From Parietaria judaica (lineage: Eukaryota; Streptophyta; Magnoliopsida; Rosales; Urticaceae): DNA of 64,000 bases. Position 1 is the first letter of the stretch, and each line of letters begins with the position of its first letter. The stretch is from contig OX940868.1 of NCBI GenBank assembly GCA_954871525.1, positions 28,515,056 through 28,579,055 on the forward strand. Direction: 5' to 3'. Shown piece by piece: positions 35,099 through 51,517 of this stretch. The translations under genes were made by a program, and so were the position numbers. Below the pieces are notes generated by a model. That model worked only from the letters and a program-made list of their open reading frames with translations. It had not been told where the DNA came from and searched no databases.

Positions 35099-36600
35099 TA
35101 TATATATACATATATATAGTTATAAGTAAATATATATAATATTTATATAATGTCGGCTGGCCCTGAGTTTGGTCTCCTTTTTTCGGGGCCCGGTTAATAA
35201 AATATATTTTAGAGTCCTTAAAAGTATTTTTCAAATATATTTTTTCATATATAATTAAGTATAAAATGATATATATATATATAATTGGAGCTATTAAATT
35301 TGAGGTACCGAGGCGTCGGCCTTAATACGGTAGAAAGAGAAGTTTTGGTAGTCAACGTGCAAATGAGTTTGTCAAGTGGTGGGTTTATGCATTTTATATA
35401 TGCTCTCTAGCTAGCACCCAACTAGCATGATACACCATTTATTTTTAATTAATTAAATGTTTCTTATAAGTTGTTTAATTTGGTCTAAATGAACCAAAAT
35501 CCATGTTCAAAATTTAAAAATATGGTACTTTGTAAAATTTAGAAGTGTCATTGATGGTCTAGATCTATAAATAATATACTTGTAAGATTTCAAGAATGAT
35601 GGAGTGAGCGGAATTCTTGTTTTTTGCCAATCTGTCTCATCTTCAGTTTTACTTTTTCATCCAGATAAAGTAGATGTCTAAATCCGGACTTACAATAAAT
35701 ATCGAATATAAAATCTCTATTATACAATAAAAAATTATTTAAAGAAGTTCTAAATACTTTTAACTTTTAAGTTTCATGTCATTTTAAATGGTTTTCCCTA
35801 TTTTGTTATTATTTTCATCTTCGATTTTTTTATTTTTTTATTTCTAGAGATTTAAGCCAAAAGTTGTAAAACTGAATGTGGATAATTTAACTGAATTATT
35901 TGCAACTTTCCTTATCTTATTGCGAATTTGATATCGCAAATTTAGAATCCATGTGCGGATAAAGGTAATTGAAAAATCAAAGATTGACATTAGTGCACGG
36001 ATAAAGAATTAATTATGATCAGCATTTTAAGATTATCAACAAAAGTAATCTAACTCAGTGATATAATTTTTATTGGGATTATTTAGCTTCGTTAAACAAA
36101 CAAATAAAAATGAAAATGAAAGAATAATTTATTTTTAGTTTCATTAACTTGGATTGCAATCTTCAGCAGGTAAGATGAGACTAGCGTTCATGTAAGGAGA
36201 CAGATTCTTTTTGCATGTTCAACTGATAATCATGAAACTTATGAACATAAAAAAGCCATATATATTGCACAAAAACTATAATGGAAAACATTATATCTAG
36301 AAATTTTAGAGCCCCGGCAAAATTGCAAAAAAAAAATATTTTAATATAAAAGTATAGAAAATATTTGTTGCTAGTGTTTTTAAGATAAAAAATACTAATT
36401 AAATCGGGTATAGTTTCGCCTATCTTTTCGTTAAAAATATACATATTTAAAAAAAAAATATATAAAGCTCTAAATGTGATTTTTTTATTATAAATGTAAG
36501 CCTACTCCGTCTCCCTTTAGGACTCGGTATTTTTTTTTTTTTTTTTTTTATGTGTGTTTCTGGCCGCATATCAGTGTATGTGTATGTTAGTCCCCAAAAT
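35099..36600. other. Intergenic DNA with hAT-like fragments
   Basis: About 35145-35335 has 'gtcggctggccctgag' at one side and 'ggcgtcggcctta' at the other, possibly a worn hAT-type remnant. The remainder is AT-rich with no gene; the reverse-strand open frame at 36181-36444 is low-complexity. A poly-T run lies at 36531-36549. Confidence 0.4.
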
Positions 36601-36629
36601 ATCTAGTGGGTATAAATACCCGAACACCC

Positions 36630-36905
36630 TTTTTTTTTAAAACCCGGACGCGGACCTATCCGGGTCCAGAAAAACATGTTCAGATCCGGATTAAAAAAAA
36701 AACCGGATATGTATATATTCGGGTATTTTTTTAGAAAAATAATTAGGATTAATTTGGACCGTCGTATGGGTGAGATCGACGGCCTAGATTAATCCTATTT
36801 TTAATTTTAACTTAAACAAAATTAAAATTACAATACCCGCATTCGGACCTGTTCGGGAATTTTTTCCCCTGGACCCGGACAGGTCCGTACCCGGGTTTTA
36901 AAACT
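36630..36905. mobile_element. Probable MITE, inverted-repeat arms
   Basis: 'aaaacccggacgcggaccta' at the left is mirrored at the right by the complement of 'aaaacccgggtacggacctg'. Around the centre, 'gattaatttggaccgtcg' pairs with the complement of 'cgacggcctagattaatcc'. Exact ends and a TSD were not found. Non-coding. Confidence 0.5.
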
Positions 36906-37350
36906 AAATTTTTTTAAAAAAATCGGTCCTTTTAATGCCTTGCGTTTTTGGGATTAGTTTATGTACTATTTAATATAAAAAACAATTAAACCATGGTAAA
37001 TTTGTAACATACGCAAAAAGATAAAGGGCATTTTTTTCATGTCATTATGTATGTATATATATATATATTTATAAGGAGAGGAGAGCCATATATGAAGTTT
37101 CTTGTCTTGCAAGTGGAGATGATAAAGAAGTTGGTTAAATTTTCAGTGTGGATACTCATAACCCTTTTGAATTGAGTAAATCCATTTGCAATGATATCAA
37201 TGGCTGAGGCAAAGATTCTGTGCACTTTCCACTCCCTGCCATGTCTTCATCCTAATCCTAATCCTATTGCTGCTCAAACTACAAATATTGTGTCAACTAA
37301 TTTTGCCTTATGGTTTATTTTTCCAAGATTGTAGTATTATTAGTTTTAAT

Positions 37351-37915
37351 TAGGGGTGGCAATTCGGGTTGCATATCGTGTTCGTGTTGGGTCTTAATTG
37401 TTTTTTACTTATTTTATCTAGACCCAGACCCGCCCCATTTATTAATCGTGTTAGAAGAAGAGACCCAGACCCGCCCCATTTAAATAACGTGTTTATCGTG
37501 TCTACCCGTTTAACTCAATTAATAAATTCATTTATTTATAAATAATAAATTAATTCAATTTATACTCATTTAACTTAATTTATTTAACTATATTATCGAA
37601 TATTTTAAAATTTTACTAGCAAATATTTATGTTCATCAATTATAAGACGTAATCATTAAAATAAAAACATAAATTTCATATATAATAAGTATTAAAACAC
37701 TTAATGACATATATAAAATGTAGAGAAAGTAACTTTTTGCTCTTTAATCGTGTCTAATTGGGTCCCACCGTGTTATCGTGTTCGCGTTGTGTTTATCCGT
37801 TATTTAATCGTGTTCGACACGGTTGGACCCAAATCCATTTATGGTAGACAAGACCCTTTTAAATCGTGTCGTAATCGTTTTGTGTTTCGTGTCCGGCCCT
37901 AAATTGCCACCCCTA
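37351..37915. mobile_element. hAT-type MITE with perfect 8-bp TSD
   Basis: Terminal inverted repeats are TAGGGGTGGCAATT at the left and AATTGCCACCCCTA at the right, with the 8-bp duplication GTTTTAAT at 37343-37350 and 37916-37923. The internal sequence repeats 'cgtgttcgtgtt' and 'gacccagacccgccccattt' motifs. 565 bp, no coding sequence. Confidence 0.88.
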
Positions 37916-38163
37916 GTTTTAATAATAAAACTATATTTGATCTTTGTAGGTTAACGTTAGGAAATGCTTCCCCAAAACAAACTTGAATCTATTCTGGATT
38001 CAACATTAATTTTAAATCGAGATTTAGCCATTTTACACCTACATCAAATCAGAGTTTTCAATGCAAGATTAAGATTTTCAGACATTATGAATATTTTATC
38101 TCAATAAAAAAATAATGACAAAATGAAAAATAATAAAAATCGTCGAAAAATTTATGCGGTAAC

Positions 38164-38460
38164 TCAATTCAAGGAGAAAACGACAGGAAGAAAAATAGAG
38201 TTACAACGATAGAGTGGCGCTAAAATGGCATTTACAAAAGAAACCACATTTAACAAGTCCATACCACGAGTCGACAAGCGAGCCCCCACAACCCCCTTCG
38301 GAGCTAGACCTCTCGGTCCGGTCCTCCTGCCGCCGAAACTACAAAACAGACCAAGCAGCCAACTAAAAAACAATACATATAAAGAGCAAAATAACCAGTC
38401 AAAAGTGAATAGAACAAGTAAGAACAGATCAAGATTCCAACGCAGATAAATCGACATTAT
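38164..38460 (-). other. Unassigned GC-richer segment 3' of hexokinase
   Basis: A segment that is GC-rich for this neighbourhood, with a reverse-strand frame of 102 codons (38164-38472) including GGRRTGPRGLAPKG. It could be the tail of a retroelement or an unrelated transcript. I do not recognise a protein family, and the plus-strand open frame on the same DNA is no better. It lies beyond the hexokinase stop. Confidence 0.3.
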
Positions 38461-38723
38461 CCAATGATCCAACGATCACGATTCCTTTTATTTTATTGGC
38501 TCTTTTTGCACCTAAAACTCAAGATTGCAATGACAAATGAAAAAGAAAAAAAGCAATGGTGAAAATCGCAGGCCGAAGCAGAATTCCATTGCCGCTTGCT
38601 GGTCCTGCCCTTATACATCTTTTTCCTTACACCTTTTGTGCAACCCCATAAATTAATATCTTACTACAATAATAGAAGGGACGGACAACATGAACAAAAT
38701 TAAAACCGAGAAAATCAGCTAAT

Positions 38724-42750
<4,027 letters not shown>

Positions 42751-42782
<32 letters not shown>
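42751..42782 (-). repeat. (GA)n tract directly before the hexokinase ATG
   Basis: About 15 CT units on the plus strand (GA on the coding strand) end at the start codon itself. GAGA repeats are targets of BPC factors in plants. Here the tract also forms the last bases of the 5' leader. A TATA-like (AT)n run lies farther upstream at 42852-42873. Confidence 0.85.
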
Positions 42783-42784
<2 letters not shown>

Positions 42785-42964
42785 TCTGTCTGAGCTTGTA
42801 TGAATAGAGAGAAAGCGATTCCGTTCGTGTGTGTGTACAGTGTATATGTGTGTGTATATATATATATATATATATCCGGAGATGTGTGACTGAGTTTTGG
42901 GCTTGGGAGTTAGGAGTGTGAAGTCTAGATGTAAGCGTATTGACTCTTGAATTGAATTGATCAA

Positions 42965-45900
42965 TGAGAGGCCCTTTTCCTATTGCTATTCACTCTTCTA
43001 CGCGGTAAAAGTACCATTTTTTGTCACTCAAAAAATACCATTATTTTTCGTTAAGCTTGCGATTGTGGTGATCACGTAGTTAAAGTAGGGAAATTTGCGT
43101 TTTTTCGATTGAATTCGTCTCATGTGTCTTCATTAATGTTGTTTTTTTTTTTCATTGTGTACAACTCAAATTAGCACTCATTTCTTCTATGTTTTGAGAT
43201 TTTTCAAGTTAAATATATTAATTTGAAGCATACGCGAGTAAATGACTTAAAGTTAATGGAAAAATTAAGAGAAAATCAAATAAAAATGCAAATTGTAGTA
43301 GTTAAAATTTTAAGAATATGCCGCTCTAATTTTGAAAAGTTTTGGCACTTTTACAGCAACTATTCTTTATTTTGACTTTCGTATATGTATCTAACTAAAA
43401 TACCCTTTTGAATGAATGAAAAACTCATTAGATATATGTGTATTCCCTTCTTAAATTATTAATTTGTGAAGTTATTCTTAGCTTTTCTTATATTAATTTG
43501 TCCTCGAATTGTTATAACATATTTGTATGTAACTTGTCTCCGAAAATATATTTAGCTGAAAGCACATCTCTGGTATATATTTAGCTGTTTTCAATTTAAG
43601 ATTTTTTTCTTTTTTTCCTTTCATTCAATTATACAACGGAAATGAGGAATTTTAAGATTAATGTAGAAAATGAACAGCGGGAATAATGCAAGAAGAGCAA
43701 TGTTTGATGTTGTAGAATAAAAATATGAGATTAAAGAAAACGTATAACCATATAAAAATACTTTAGGAAAACCGTAAAATCTCTAGCGATCACTTAATTC
43801 GATTCTTCAAAAAGAAATTGACTAAGTCATCCGCAAGGACTATAATCGTTATTTATACATAAAAAAAAAAACCTTGCTCATTGGCGATCGGTTGTGGTAT
43901 TAGTGGTGGTGCACCGTCCTAACTAAAAGGTGGTTGATTTAGAAGGACGTTCTAGTGATTGATGATGGAATCAAAGTAGCTATGTTGATGCGTCGCTGGG
44001 ACCGGTTAACTAGAACTTGCCCTGCCAAAACCCGGTCCTATGTTCTGCAAAACTCGAAAGACTGCTCCCCTTCAGCGTATTTCTCTGGAACATCGTTGAC
44101 TTCGGGGCCTTGAGTATGTTAATTTATATAAGGTAAGGAAACTCTATGGCTAAATCAAATTTTTGAGAGAGGTTGAATGTTTTTTGAAAGAGTTGATGTC
44201 GAGAGATAGGAGTTAGTGAAAATATTGAAAATGAAATGAGGTATTTATAAAGGTGAAAGTGTAAAGATTTTAGTTTTTCTAGCGTGAGTCGGAACAGAAC
44301 GGTAATATTATCAATTTGGATTGAGCAATGCTTGATCGATAAAAAATAATACTGATTATAGTATAATAGTGTAAACTTTCAACTGATTATTTTAAATATA
44401 AATAATATATTGGCAAGAAGAGTTGGTAGTTTCTTGATTGACAATATATAATAAAAGAAGTAATAGAACCAAAAAAATAAATTTATACAATTGGATAAAG
44501 GAGAAATGGAAGGTAAAGAAAACATATAGGGAAAATTGAAAAAAAAAAAAAAAAAAAAAAAACCTGAAAATGAGCCAAGTGATTATCACCCTAGTTGTTT
44601 AATAACATATTATCTACCATATATGTCCTTATCATATACTATTATTATAGAGTATAAACATAGCACCAAACTTACAATCTTGACTTGACTAACATGCCAT
44701 ATCAAAGAAAAATATATTAGAAATGTGCATCTATCTGAAGCCTTAAGAGTATCAATTTTAAGGGGTAAAAAAAACAACACTGCTATAAATTTTCCTTTCC
44801 CAAAATATGAAAAACTCAGTTTGAAATGACAAATAGAAGAATAAAAAGTTCAACACACCTACTTTAGCACAATAATGTGACAGCATAAACACTAGCTAGT
44901 CGATATATATCTATATCTATAGGATTTTCAACTTCCTCTATAATCTATATATACTGTGACGGTCATATAGCGTAGTGTAGATCTTGGTATTCGAAAAAGC
45001 ACGAGATCCCGAAAATGCCAAGGCACGACCGAGCCAAGGTGCCTTCCGCGCCATCCTGCTATGCAAAGGCGAGGCAAGACCGCATGTGAGGCACGGCATA
45101 AATGTGCAAGGTGCCTCCTTTTCCAACCCTCACATGTGACTTTTTGCCCCCAAAGGAGCCCCTTGCTATCTATAAATTCTCAAAAATCATCATACATGTT
45201 TAAGCATTCTCTACACTAGAAAACCTCTGCTCACTACACTAGAACATGTTGTTCTTATGCACTTCAGATACTTAGTGAATAAATGGATACACAAATGATA
45301 TATAGAGTAATAAATTCCAAAGAGATGAGCTGATATACAGAGAAAAATTTAGAGAATTTACTGTAGAATGATAAATTTATGAGATAAAGCGTTGAAAAAT
45401 TCCAGGGATAGATAATGAATATGTTGACTTTGCACTAGGGCCCATCCGCAGATCGAACTCAATTCTTCGTGAAAAATATAATAGAAATTCTACATAAAAT
45501 AAAATAAAAAATCGTCGATTATTAGAGAACCATATGTTTATCTACAATATATAGTCTCTCTTCATAAAATTTTATTTTGTGAGCTTTTCCACTGATTAAT
45601 GGGGGTGGTCCAACTCAATAAATACGTAAATTATGCAATGTTTAGCTATTAATAATAACCTACCATCTTCAAGTAAAAGTGTAGGAAAGAATGGTCCACT
45701 CTCACTCGATCACCAAGCATGCAATAATTAGTTGTGCCCACACTCACTCACTTTGACATTCTTTTACTTCAATCCTTCTCAAATACAGAATTCGATTTCT
45801 TTTTATAGCTTGCACATATTTTCCTCATCATCTACCACCTATAATTGTCTCCAATATATAAATAAATTGTCTCAAAATAAGAAAGCATATTCATTGGAGG

Positions 45901-46045
45901 AAGGTCAAGGACCACTTTTTAGGTTCCATTTATCACTTTATATATATATATATATATATATTCATGTTTATCTGGTGATATTTTGCATTTCTTGCTTAAA
46001 AATATTGCTTCTTTCAGTTTTTGCGGTTTACCGTTTACCGAAAAT

Positions 46046-46087
<42 letters not shown>

Positions 46088-47284
46088 AGAAAACCACACT
46101 TACTGTTACCATTTTACGAGTTAATGGGAATTTATCGAATACTAGAATTAAAATGGAAAACCGATAAATCCTTCACAATATTTCATGCAACACTGGAGGT
46201 TTTCATTGTGCTCGATAATTTTATAATATATCTCAATATTATGTAACATAATATTATTGAGCGTATTATATTCATTCGTAATAACTCTTAATGTCCATTA
46301 ATATACCCGTAAAACCAATATTTTTTTTATGTCATCAACTCGAAGCTTGTTAAAAATAAAACCCAGGTGTATGATTTATTAATTTACATGAGTGTAAATA
46401 ATAATATTATGTTCCACACTCTTTGGTATTATATCATCACAGTGAATGTCAGACAATGTAGCACAATTTTGCAGTGATAAAAAAATAAATTATACAAACA
46501 ATTCGTCACTATGAGATTGATATTCTATAAATGACGACTCATAAAAAATAAAATATAATTAAAAATCAAAAAATGCACCAACGTATAGTTAGATGAAGAT
46601 CTACATTTTCAAAACTTCAAGATGGAATCTTTTTCAAATCAATATTTTATTCTGGTCAATGCCTTATTTTATTAAGTTTATTTATCCATCTTCTAAATCA
46701 AATACAAAATTTTGTTCACGTGATTTAGTAATCATTGTATGGTATGAGCTAACTCTTCAATGATGTAAATTATAACGTAACACTTGAAAAATAAAATAAC
46801 ATAAAATTGTAGATAGTTGGAAGTAGCACCCTAAATTTAGCTAGATTGTGTAGTTTTTTCCTTGAACTTGAATTTTTACACTAAACACACTTTAGGAAGT
46901 AATGAGCAATATACGGATCAAGAATTATCCGCTTACTAGTAGACAAAGCCGATTCAGAAGCCACAATGAAAACATGAATAACTAAAATGTCTCAAGCAAT
47001 TTGAGATAGCAGCGGGTGTCTATGAGCACTGAGATTTCACCAAATAAAAGTGTTTTAAACGTGCAATTAAAGGACTTTTCCATGAATCGGAAAGGTACGG
47101 ATCGATGTCTGTTTTTTATTAATCATCCATAGTAGACTTTTCGATTAGTCATCAACAATAGACTTCTCCTACCTATACAGTACTAGCATAAAACTCGTTT
47201 CTCTCTATTGATAGTCATCTCAATTGCGAAGAACTACCACTACTAGAAGTGGGGTTACCGTGACCGCTTGTATACATCATACAA
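42965..47284. other. Gene-free region between hexokinase and the hAT pseudogene
   Basis: AT-rich spacer with no supportable gene. 43865-44290 and 45000-45290 are GC-richer pieces that look like worn retroelement or LTR sequence. The first contains 'actcgaaagactgctcccc' and a later 'gaggtatttataaaggtg'; the second has GC-rich 'ccaaggcacgaccgagccaa' followed by a TATA-like 'tctataaattct' near 45170. I could not define ends for either. Large (AT)n tracts lie at 45939-45961 and 46048-46085. Confidence 0.4.
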
Positions 47285-47870
47285 CCTTTGTAACAATGCT
47301 TTCGTCTTTGCCACAACATCCCTAGCTAGTTTCTAAAAAAATTCAAGTTTAAGGCAATGCGTAATGTAATGTACCTTTTATTTCGGATCAAGCAGGTTTC
47401 TTACGAACATAATAGGATTAAGTTCTTCAGGATGTTCCAATAGCTATCAAACTTGAGCTTCAGTTAAGTACACATTTTGTTGATGATTAAGTCCTCGACT
47501 TACTACGAAGCACAAGTATTTCTTTAACATCCCTAGCTAGTTTCTAAAAAAGTACAAGTTTAAGACAATGCGTAATGTAATGTACCTTTTATCTCGGATC
47601 AAGCAAGGTTCTTACGAACTTAATAGGATTAAGTTCTCCAGGATGTTCCAATAGCTATCAAACTTAATCTTCAGTTCAATACACATTTTGTTGATGATTA
47701 CGTCTTGCGACTTAATATGAAGCTCAAGTATCGCTTTAACGTAACACAAATTTGTGAAGCATGAGTTGGATGTCGCATGGTAGGTTCTACTTAGTATTTT
47801 GTTCACATCAAAGAAAGTCTTGAGGAAATTCAGAAACGTTGTGGCATTTACCAATCATTATCATTAGGTG
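47285..47870 (-). pseudogene. RICESLEEPER-type hAT transposase pseudogene
   Basis: The minus-strand frame 47854-47612 reads like the region just before the hAT dimerisation domain of BED-finger RICESLEEPER-type transposases: TTFLNFLKTFFDVNKILS, 'TYHATSNSCFTNLCYVKAIL', then KIKFDSYWNILENLILL. Downstream, after a frame change and a stop, LLDPK-KVHYITHCLKL follows the family's LDPRYK block. The order of blocks is right, but stops and frame shifts break it, and the middle is duplicated in tandem. N-terminal zinc finger and dimerisation regions were not found. Non-functional. Confidence 0.65.
47315..47736. repeat. Tandem duplication, 211-bp unit, two copies
   Basis: The unit starting 'aacatccctagctagtttct' occurs at 47315 and again at 47526 with about 90 percent identity by eye. 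It lies inside the hAT pseudogene and repeats its KFDSYW-to-LDPK coding segment. Confidence 0.85.
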
Positions 47871-48555
47871 GACCACCTTTTTTCCTTGTTAAAAAATGGT
47901 GCAGCCCTTTAAAATCCCCCTTCTCGTGAGAGTGAAAATTTTATAACACTGGTACTAGTCCCTGATTGATTTAAAAAAAGTCCAAGAAATTTAGCTTTAA
48001 AACCGAGAACCGGTACTTCCCACCAGAATCAATACGTAAAAAATATTTCTAGGATTTTGGCACCGCTTCCCATTTTAAACCACCTGTCATTTTTTTTAGT
48101 TTTTAGTATGTTGTTTTTAGTGTATTATATATTTTTATTGTAGTTTTTTTTTATATATTATGTGTAGTTTTTAATTACTTATTTTTTTAAAAAAAAAACT
48201 ACATGTTATTTTTAAGTCAAACACTTTAGAACTCGAAAATTTAGAATCAAAACCGAAAAAATTAGAACTGGAACCGGGAAGTTTTAGAACCAGGAACCCT
48301 TACTGCTACCATATTTGAACAAGAACGAAAAAAAGTTAATTTCCCGATTCCGGTTTCACCCCTACTTTCTCATTTGTTGGGGAACTTTTTGGAATTTAAC
48401 TATTGGTTCTAGCATGAGATATGTGGAGTTCCATGTACAAATGTGTCTTCTAAGTAATCTTCATTTTCGCAATGCACTCGTTAAACCGCTTTGAACAGCC
48501 CTAACAATCGAACATATCTGACAACATTCAATATGGACAAAATAGATACGGATAA
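47871..48555. other. Intergenic DNA with a possible worn MITE
   Basis: About 47990-48370 has repeated 'aaccgagaaccgg', 'gaaccgggaagttttagaac' words and ends 'cggtttcacccctac', like the TIR of a hAT MITE, but no matching left end was found. No gene. Confidence 0.35.
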
Positions 48556-48604
48556 TGTTGATGTGTAAATTCGTTCCATAAATTGGAATTGTGAGGTCAT
48601 TAAG
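48556..48604 (+). repeat. Dispersed repeat, copy 1
   Basis: 'gttgatgtgtaaattcgttc' continuing through 'cataaattggaattgtgagg' to 'tcattaa' is almost identical to 63270-63320. The open frames on the minus strand here (48461-48675) have no recognised domain. Probably part of a longer, unclassified element. Confidence 0.75.
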
Positions 48605-49515
48605 ACACTTGCAACACATGCCGTGAAAAAAATATAAGAACATAAGTAGGATATTTGAAAAAAGATTTGGAACATTTACGAGGAATGTGTATTAAGACAC
48701 GTGCGCATTGCCAGCTTGACACGTGGCAAAACTAACGAGTTGAAACAAAAAAATTTGAAGACTGTTGACTTTGAGTATGTTTTAAGATATTTGAAACCTA
48801 TGACGTGAAATAAAAAGAACGAGATATAAATTAAATATTTTAGAAAAGATTTAAAATATATGCCGCAAATAACTTTTAAAAACTTTGGTAAAGTATGTAA
48901 TTCTTATAATTAAATTTAATTCAAAAAATTATAAATTTTAAAACTTGTATGAGTTTTTATGTTCTTTTTATTATTTAAAATTATTGAAGTTTACTTACAA
49001 TTTATTTGTAAATATAATAAAACAATAACCGAGTGTATCGATTTAAAACCGCGTATCTCCATTTTGCAATAGACTCGCTGCGTGCCCGGATTTTATAAAC
49101 CCTATTTGGATTAACCTACACCAAGCTGAAACCGATGCCATTTACTCAAAATTTGAAAACTAAATAAAACCCAACATGTATGGAATTTCAAATCCCAACA
49201 CACTCACAAATGGTGTGTGTCAAGAAGCAAATCCATATTTCAGAGTCGCTCAATTGGGAAAATACCATTTTTGCACCAAAGGCCATTGTTGCAGAGATTT
49301 TCTGCAGGGAAAACTGAGCTTGAAATCATGGAGGACCAGACCAGACCAGTAAGAAATAATTGAAGAAAAATACGGAAGTTGAAAGATTTCCTTGGATTTT
49401 AATATTTTGGGATGATTTCAATTTCAATAAATTCCTTGGTAGAGCAAAAAAGATAAGAAAGCGATGTCTCAGTTCTCAGCCCTGCTTCGGGTCAAACTGT
49501 TTTGCGACAAAGGGA
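48605..49515. other. Intergenic DNA upstream of IQD
   Basis: AT-rich, no gene seen. 49330-49515 becomes GC-richer toward the IQD promoter. Confidence 0.5.
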
Positions 49516-49517
49516 AG

Positions 49518-50089
49518 CTATAAAAAGAAAGCCTTTTCGTTGGCCAAACTGCCATTAATGCTCTGCTCAGCGAACTCGTAGAGTTCGCAGTCTCGGTACG
49601 GAGAGAAGAGAAGAGATAAGAGAGAGAGAGAGAAAGATGAGAGGAGATTTAGGCTTTAAAAGGGGCTTTGGTTTTGCAGAGAAACCAAGCATTACGCTCG
49701 AAAGAAGCTCTTGTTTTTTCTACACGTTGCTCCAGAAAGAAAGAGAGAGAAGAACACACCACACACCCTTTCTTTAGTGGTGCCGATTCGGCGCACACTT
49801 TTGAATTTGGGACGAGTCTCTATCTCTCTCTCTCCGAAGCCATTCGGTTTGTCTTGTTTGCTTGTCTAATTAATTGCGTAATTGGGTTTCAACTCTCTGT
49901 GACATCTTTTTGTCCTCTAATGCCCTTCTTCACGAGCCTCTGTCAGAATTTCTTTTCTTTATTACTTATTTAAAAAGCTTCTTTCTTTCTCCAACCTTTT
50001 AAGGTTTTTCTTTTCGCTCCACACTTCTCTGCTCTCTGCTCGCAACCACCTGTGAAAGATTCCAGACCGCCATTGTTGCTGAGCTCGAA
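49518..50089 (+). promoter_or_regulatory. IQD promoter and 5' leader
   Basis: A TATA-like 'ctataaaaag' lies at 49518-49527, with GA/CT-rich runs at 49616-49634 and 49821-49838. If transcription starts near 49550, the leader is about 540 bp and contains upstream ATGs. One at 49920 opens an 18-codon frame ending at 49973; another near 49636 opens about 46 codons. A leader intron is possible, since gtttttgcag-like acceptors occur (about 49670), so whether these uORFs stay in the mRNA is unknown. Confidence 0.45.
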
Positions 50090-51517
50090 ATGGGAAAGGC
50101 TGCGAGGTGGCTCAAGAGTCTCCTGGGGATGAAGCGGGACAACAGCAAGGAGAAGGACGGCGTTGACCAGAGTCAAACCAAGGACAGGAAGCGCTGGAGC
50201 TTCGGGGGGAAGCCGGCGAAGGCGGCGGCGGCCCCCGCCGCGTCCAACCTGGGACGCGGAGAGGCGGCGTGGCTCCGCTCGTACATGTCGGAGTCGGAGA
50301 CGGAGCAGAACAAGCACGCCATTGCCGTGGCGGCCGCAACGGCGGCTGCGGCTGATGCGGCGGTGGCGGCGGCGCAGGCCGCGGTGGCGGTGGTGCGGCT
50401 GACGAGCCGGGGGAACGGGAGGCGGGACCGGTGGGCCGCCGCGAAGATCCAGGCCGTCTTCCGGGGCTATTTGGTAATTTTGGCTTTAAAACTCTGTTGA
50501 TGTGTTTAAGGTTGTTTGGACTGGAGATTTGAAATGGTACTGTTGCTGAAGGTCAATGGAACAGTTACAGTACGAGTGTTTTGGTCACTTGTTGACCAAG
50601 CTTTCGGTTTGTCTGTGTCTGAACGTTTTTGAAATTCAAATCTTTGAGCTTGGAAAGTTGAATTCAGATCTGCTTTTATGTCGTGGTTTATGAACCATCT
50701 GAAATGTATGAATGTAATTGCAGGCAAGGAAAGCTCTTCGAGCCCTACGAGGACTGGTCAAAATCCAAGCCCTGGTAAGAGGCTACCTGGTGCGGAAGCG
50801 CGCGGCGGCGACGCTCCACAGTATGCAGGCTCTCATCCGAGCTCAGACCGCCGTCCGATCCCAGCGAGCCCGCCTCTCCTTCAACAAGGAGAATCACCCC
50901 CGCAACTCCATCGTAAGAATCGGAAATCGGAAATCGGAAATCGAGAATCGAGATAGGGTTCTGAATGAGGTTTGTTTTCTGATATGCAGGAGAGATTCGA
51001 CGAGCCGAGCAAGCGATTCTACGAAGCCTCGGACGAGAGCCCGAAGATCGTCGAGATCGACACGTACAGGCCCCGCTCCCGGTCCCGGCGGTACAGCGTG
51101 GCACTGTCAGAGTACAGCGAGGACCCGTCGTCGTACCAGACGACGATCTCGTCCCCGCTCCCGTGCCCCCTCCCAGGGAGGATCGCGGTGCCGGAGTTCG
51201 ACTGGTGTGGCGGCGAGTGCCGGTACGCGACGGCGCACAGCACGCCGCGGTTCGCGAACCCTGGGTGGGCGCCCGCGCCTGGGACGCCGGCAAAGAGCGT
51301 CGCGGGCGACGCGGTGTTCAGGCCGTACGCGAACTCGCCGAGCTACATGGCGAACACGCAGTCGTTCAACGCGAAGCTGCGGTCGCTGAGCGCGCCGAAG
51401 CAGCGGCCCGAGCCGGGCGTGAAGAAGCGGCTTTCGCTCAACGAGATCCTCGCCGCGCGGAACAGCGTGAGCAGCGTGAGGATGCACCGGTTCCATGAGG
51501 AGGCGTTCAACACATGA
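50090..51517 (+). CDS. IQD: IQ67-domain (IQD) calmodulin-binding protein
   Basis: Three exons, 50090-50473, 50724-50912 and 50990-51517, all phase 0, give 366 aa. The N-terminus [16 protein letters not shown] is the usual IQD start. The IQ67 domain runs from about 118 to 182 with three IQ-like motifs ([47 protein letters not shown]). It is split by the intron after AVFRGYL, the conserved position in this family. An Ala-rich helix (about 77-103) precedes it. The C-terminus holds the DUF4005 signature [17 protein letters not shown] followed by LSAPKQRPE (about 307-332). The protein is very basic. IQD proteins bind calmodulin and commonly sit on microtubules, the plasma membrane or in the nucleus as scaffolds. 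The exons are strongly GC-rich against AT-rich surroundings, so there are many spurious overlapping open frames. The subfamily looks like IQD22-25, which is not certain. Confidence 0.95.

Noticed and set aside
36181..36444. 87-codon minus-strand frame
   Set aside because: Low-complexity Phe/Ile/Lys translation of AT-rich DNA without support.
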